Made by a program: the position numbers and the translations under genes. Of a stretch of DNA of 64,000 bases, positions 59,700-64,000 are shown in pieces. The notes under the pieces were generated by a model. It was not told the DNA's origin. It saw only the letters and a program-made list of their open reading frames with translations, and did not search any database. Source of the DNA: Fasciola hepatica (lineage: Eukaryota; Platyhelminthes; Trematoda; Plagiorchiida; Fasciolidae); NCBI GenBank assembly GCA_948099385.1, contig CANUEZ040000161.1:3162001-3226000 (forward strand). Direction: 5' to 3'. The number at the start of each line of letters is the position of its first letter. Within the stretch, counting starts at the first letter, position 1.

Positions 59700-60185
59700 C
59701 TGAGAGGAGCGGAAGCCAGGATAAATAAGAGGATCAAGGAGTGAATTAGTGGGTGGTGGGACTTATTGTCTTAGGATAATTTGGTGCAGGGGGAAAACAT
59801 CATTGGCTAAAACCTTCAGCTAGAGAAGAGTTGTTTTACATGGCTGCCCTAGTACTATATCGCGAGGGAGGCAGTGATTGTTTAGACATGGTTGTGGAAA
59901 CCGACTAGTGAATTAGATGAGGCAGGGATGTTTAAGGGTTAGGTGAACGTGGGTGAGTAGCGAGAACCGGCAGGCATCTAGAAATTTATAGTTGTAAACG
60001 ACAAAAACTATTCTGAAATGTGGGTTATACGTAAAAAATAATAATGAATGGTAAGCCTATCGTCTGTCGTTAGGCAGAAAATGGTAGGTTTGGAATATGG
60101 TGCCGTGATCATAGTAGTTGAACCCGTTTTTGAAGGCCAGCTCGACGGATAGCAGAGAGCGGGAGGAGAGACTGAAGCTAGGGTT
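57389..60185. other. Non-coding stretch with AT microsatellites
   Basis: No gene recognised. The right part may be the 3' UTR of the minus-strand element that ends its frame at 60186. TA runs lie at 58926-58959 and 59509-59697. Confidence 0.5.
59509..59697. repeat. AT-rich tract with a duplicated 64-bp unit
   Basis: A unit containing AGTATATAAAAATG, TATATTTACACAT and TATATATGAATAGGTA starts at about 59536 and again at about 59600. Two tandem copies of period 64 bp are thus embedded in TA runs. Confidence 0.85.
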
Positions 60186-63100
60186 CTAAAGTTCGATGCC
60201 TTCTTCATAGGCTCGATCCTCAGATATGCTGGCGTTGGTCAAAGATAACATATGACTAACGGTAAGTTGTGATTTAAGGGCATGGCTGAACTGGGTTATT
60301 GACGCACATTTGCGAATGGTCCGAGGCAGCTTATTCCAAAGCTTTGAATATTTGATGAGAAAGAAGTTGGACCTGATTGCCAGCCTGCAATGTGGGATGG
60401 TCAGACTGAAGTCTCTGTGGCGCAGAGGGTAAGATGAGGGTAGAGAAAACTGTATAGAGTTGGTAGAAGTGAACGCAGAGCAATGAATAAGTCTGTATAG
60501 AAAACACAAGTTAAGCCTGACATGTCTAAGCTATACGGGGTCAAGTTTTAATAGAATGCATCGCTCTTTATAGCTCAGTGGAGAGGAATATCCCATTAGC
60601 TTCTTGGTGAAGGTGCGCTGGACTTTCTCCAGGCGTATTCTGTCAGATTTAGACATTCCAGAGAAGATTATAGGGCAGTATTCGAGGTGGGGTCTAGCAT
60701 GGGATTGGTATGTAAGGAGGATACTATGTTTCATTTTAAATGATCTGAGAACTAGGCCTATTATCTGTCTGGCCCTGGCCGTCTGAAATGAGACATGTTC
60801 CGAAAATTGTAGATTGTTAGTGTATCGAAGCCCAAGATCCTTCACTGATGAGCTTGGGGCGATGGGTACTTGGTTCAGTGACAGAGTTCCGAGGGGGACT
60901 TGACATCTGTAAGTTGTGTAGAAGCTTTTAGATGTCGAGAAGCACATTTGCCATGAAGTGCACCATTGATCAAGTTTCTCAAGATCACTACCTATTTCAG
61001 ACAGTGCTGTGCTCAAATCTTGATGGCGGAAATCATACACGATTTTGATGTCGTCGGCGAAGAGGAAAGGTGTGCCATGTCGCACAATCGAAAAAATGTC
61101 GTTAATATACAGTAAGAAAAATAGCGGACCAAGTACACTTCCTTGTATGACTCCACTAGTGACAGGCGCCGGTTGCGATAGATGACCATTAGCATATACA
61201 ACCTGGGTTCGATCCGACAGGTAAGAAGTGATCCATGATAAAAGCGGGTCATGGATACCATAGGCCCGGAGTTTTGTTAACAACCGGGAGTGAGGAACTC
61301 GGTCAAATGCCTTGCTCATATCGAGGTAGATGAAAATCATAGATTTTCCGTCGTCAGCTGCCGTGGTCACTAGGTTGAAGAAATCAAACTGGCATGTGGT
61401 ACAAGAACGTGACTTTAGGAAGCCATGTTGGCCACTGTGAATGAGGTTATGGGAAATGAGATAATCGGACATCCGCTGTTTAATCAAACGCTCCATTATT
61501 CTGGCAGCTAAAGGGGTATGGTTGATAGGACGATAATTTGAAGGGTCATGCACTGGACCTTTTTTGTGGATAGGAATAATGGTTGAAGTTTTCCACTGGG
61601 ATGGAAAAATGCCATTTTTAAGGGATAAGTTGTAGAGATTCATAAAGATAGCAGCGATGTCAGTTCCACCAAGATGAAAGAGTGCTGGGGGGATGCCGTC
61701 ATAGCCAGGGCGGGAGGAGGGTCTAACACGCAGCAGCAGGTGGGTCACATCGTTCAAACTAAATTCAATGTCAGAGAGAACTTGCTCAGTGGTGAGGGGT
61801 ACGGGTGGCGGGTTTACAGTGGCGTCAGTGGTCATGGATTCTGAAAAGAAGGTATTGAGCGCCTCAGCGATTTCAGCTGCAGATTTAATATGCGTGCTGT
61901 TTCCCAAAATTAGATATGGTATCCCTGTAGGCTCTCTCTGATTTCTGCTCTTCAGCAGTCGGGACAATCGGTACGATCTGTCGAAGGAATTCAAGGCCGA
62001 AAGCTCCTGCTTTCTCAGCAGTTCATTAGTCCGAAGACTGATGGTGACAGAGAGAGAGTGAAGTTGCAATAGTATGGAGAAGTCCTTGGTTTTATTGTAG
62101 ATCTTCTGCAGTTTTGCATGTTTATTTTGCAGCCTTGTTTGGTAGGAGCCGCGGGCTTGAGAACGGTTGGTCCCGATGGTGGTGATTGCTGACAAGCAGC
62201 TATGTAGCTTATGGTACAGTACGTCACTGGCGAGCTGAGTGTTGTGCTGTAGGAAGTAGTCATCCCAGTTGAGGGATCGAAGCATAGGCTTGAGGTTCAT
62301 CCAGTTGATCGTGTGCAGGGGCTGTTGAGATGAGCTACATATGGGGTCTATGGGCCCGGCTGTGAATCTGCAAGATACCATTCTGTGGTCACTGCCTGGG
62401 AAAGGGTTGAGGGCGGTAGTCATCACGTCCGATAGGCCAATGGTAAATATCAGGTCTAGTATGCTGTTACCTCTGGTTGGTGTCATTACGTGCTGGACCC
62501 AGCGCCCTGCGCGTATGGTCGAAACGAAGCTCGTGAAGTATTGGGGTGATGACATGGTGTCCCAACAGATATTAGGTGCATTGAAATCGCCAGCAACGAT
62601 TTTTGACGAGGAGGGTAATAGTGCAAAGTGGTCAAAGGCTTTGACTACGTGGGCGAGGTCCGTGGTGTTTGAATTGGGTGGTCGATAAACGCAGCCGATA
62701 TGGAGTGGAGAGTTGGCCAGAAGAACCGTTACCCATATTGAGTCCTGAATTGAGTCCAGTATTGGATCAGAGAGAGGAATGGTAGGCAAGCTGTTTTTAA
62801 CGTGGATAAGACAGCCTCCTCCACGACGACGACGATTTTTCATGAAGGTTTGATAACCAGCAATAGAAATTTGGTCCAATGGGACAGAATCATTTAGCCA
62901 GGTTTCGGTTATTACAATGATGTCGAAGTCGGAAGACAGTACTATATTACGGAGAGTATGGGTTTTATTCAGTAATGAGCGAGCGTTAATGAGAAGCAAG
63001 TTAAGTGCAACTGTACCGTCATGGTGTGGAGTGGGAACAACCATCTGCGGGTGTTGATGGCTAACACTACCGAGGTGGTAAACGTCATTAAGTGGACTCA

Positions 63101-64000
63101 TAACGACAGGGTTGTCGTGTATAGAAGTGAAGGAGTCTAAACAGGGGTTAGAAGTGGGGAGCCGGCATTGTGAAGAAGGGGTGAAGCTGGGCTGGGGGGG
63201 TGCCGTCAAGAAAAAATTGGTCGTTTGGGGAGGTGGGATTTCCGGGGTGGTTGAAGTAGCCAGGTGGGGGTTGGATGCTGAGGTAATGGGTAACGGCAAG
63301 TGAGATGGCAGAAAGTAGTGGTGACTGGGTTCAACGGGGTACGCAGGGGGCGGGTAGTTGCCGCTTGACCAAGACCGACGAAATAACTGTAGTTGGTTGG
63401 GCTGGCCCATCCTGTGTTCAGGAAAGGGTGCGGAGCTAGACAATTGAGGCCATTGGTTATAATCCGACTGGGGGTTACTTATTTGTATCATTGGAGGAGA
63501 GAGAAATTGGTTACGGAGGTTCGACGGGAGATGCTGGAGCTCAGCCAGATGACTGGAAAACTGTTTCGGGAAACTTGGAGAATATGGTGTGTTTGATCCC
63601 GATGCATGATGATGCGCTACTCGGTGGCCGTTTTCGCCTGTATTGTAGAGTGGAGTTGGGAGGACCTTGTCGATTAGCCGAGGTACCACGCTAATACAAC
63701 GAGGTGGGGTTGGCTGCTTTAGGGTGATGCAGGGTTGCGTCCTGCTTGCCAACAAGTATGAATTATTTGGGGTGTACTTGGAGTGCTTGGTGGGGGTTCT
63801 AAATGGGATTCTGAGAAGACTTACGGGGGGGAATACGGGAGTAGCCGGAGTAGCTAAAAGCTGTGGGGGGTCACAGAGTCCTGTCTGCCGATGGGACGAT
63901 TGGCCACATAGTAGATCTTGTCTTTTATGAACGATCTGTGTTCGCAAGACGGTGGGACATGAGTTAGAGCAGGACGGGCTGTTGGAAACAGACTTCCCCG
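60186..64000 (-). mobile_element. CR1-clade retrotransposon ORF2: endonuclease + RT, one stop, runs off the window
   Basis: A near-intact non-LTR polyprotein. The frame is open from the right edge of the window to a TAG at 60533-60531, then open again in the same frame to 60186, so one nonsense codon interrupts it. The frame listed from 63947 starts at TTG; the true start lies beyond 64000. Counting from 63947: a Pro/Ser-rich, basic N-terminal region at 1-305; an APE-type endonuclease at about 315-528 (LINARSLLN, ITETWL, GCVYRPP, VAGDFNAPNICW, ILDLIF, PGSDHRMV); and an RT at about 745-1000 (PGYDGIPPALFHLG, YLDMSKAFDRVPHSRLL, GVIQGSVLGPLFFLLYINDI, catalytic FADD at 963-966). The C-terminal SKLWNKLPRTIRK lies past the stop. 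The endonuclease and RT catalytic residues all look present. Confidence 0.93.

Noticed and set aside
60846..60875. CTGATGAGC on the plus strand
   Set aside because: Lies in the RT reading frame of the CR1-clade element; no hammerhead stems.

Overview
This window is eukaryotic nuclear DNA, most probably from a parasitic flatworm. I lean to a trematode, mainly because of a tRNA-headed SINE carrying a hammerhead ribozyme (the schistosome SM-alpha type of arrangement) together with RTE, CR1 and Gypsy elements. There are no operons, and only one ordinary host gene was found.

The host gene is gtf2f2 (TFIIF subunit beta, RAP30), on the minus strand from 26948 down to 1738. Five exons can be read with splice sites: 26948-26661, 18813-18436, 16105-16016, 7413-7270 and 1890-1738. 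All four introns are phase 0. The exons add up to 350 codons plus a stop, about 1.05 kb of a 25.2 kb gene. The introns hold degenerate retroelements: RTE-1 fragments, a long EN-RT element here called family X, a Gypsy gag nested with RTE-2 copies, and SINEs. The protein has the family landmarks (N-terminal dimerisation region, linker, C-terminal winged helix) but carries two low-complexity insertions in the dimerisation region.

Upstream of gtf2f2 (27-64 kb) I found only mobile DNA. 27-33 kb: SINE-1 copies, a Gypsy gag-pro piece, an RTE-2 copy and a hammerhead-bearing repeat between two (AT)n tracts. 33-34.7 kb: a Jockey-like element containing a 103-bp-arm hairpin. 34.7-42.3 kb: a 1.63-kb near-perfect inverted repeat of family X around 4.4 kb of Gypsy, RTE and X debris. 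44.1-46.6 kb: an RTE-2 copy with its endonuclease part. 47.2-51.9 kb: a Gypsy integrase tail, then a 0.89-kb near-perfect inverted repeat around an opposed Gypsy pol. 52-57.3 kb: four CR1-like pieces in alternating orientation, one with an intact 578-residue RT frame. 57.4-64 kb: AT-rich microsatellites and a near-intact CR1-clade EN+RT element, broken by one stop codon and running off the right edge.

The most interesting signals are three hammerhead ribozyme folds (6507-6551, 19888-19930, 32784-32826), the 33.5-kb hairpin, the two large inverted repeats, and the low-complexity insertions in RAP30. Family names RTE-1, RTE-2, X, SINE-1, SINE-2, R3, Gypsy-1 and Gypsy-2 are labels for this window only. 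Element boundaries were judged by eye and are approximate unless a splice site or an exact repeat end is given.
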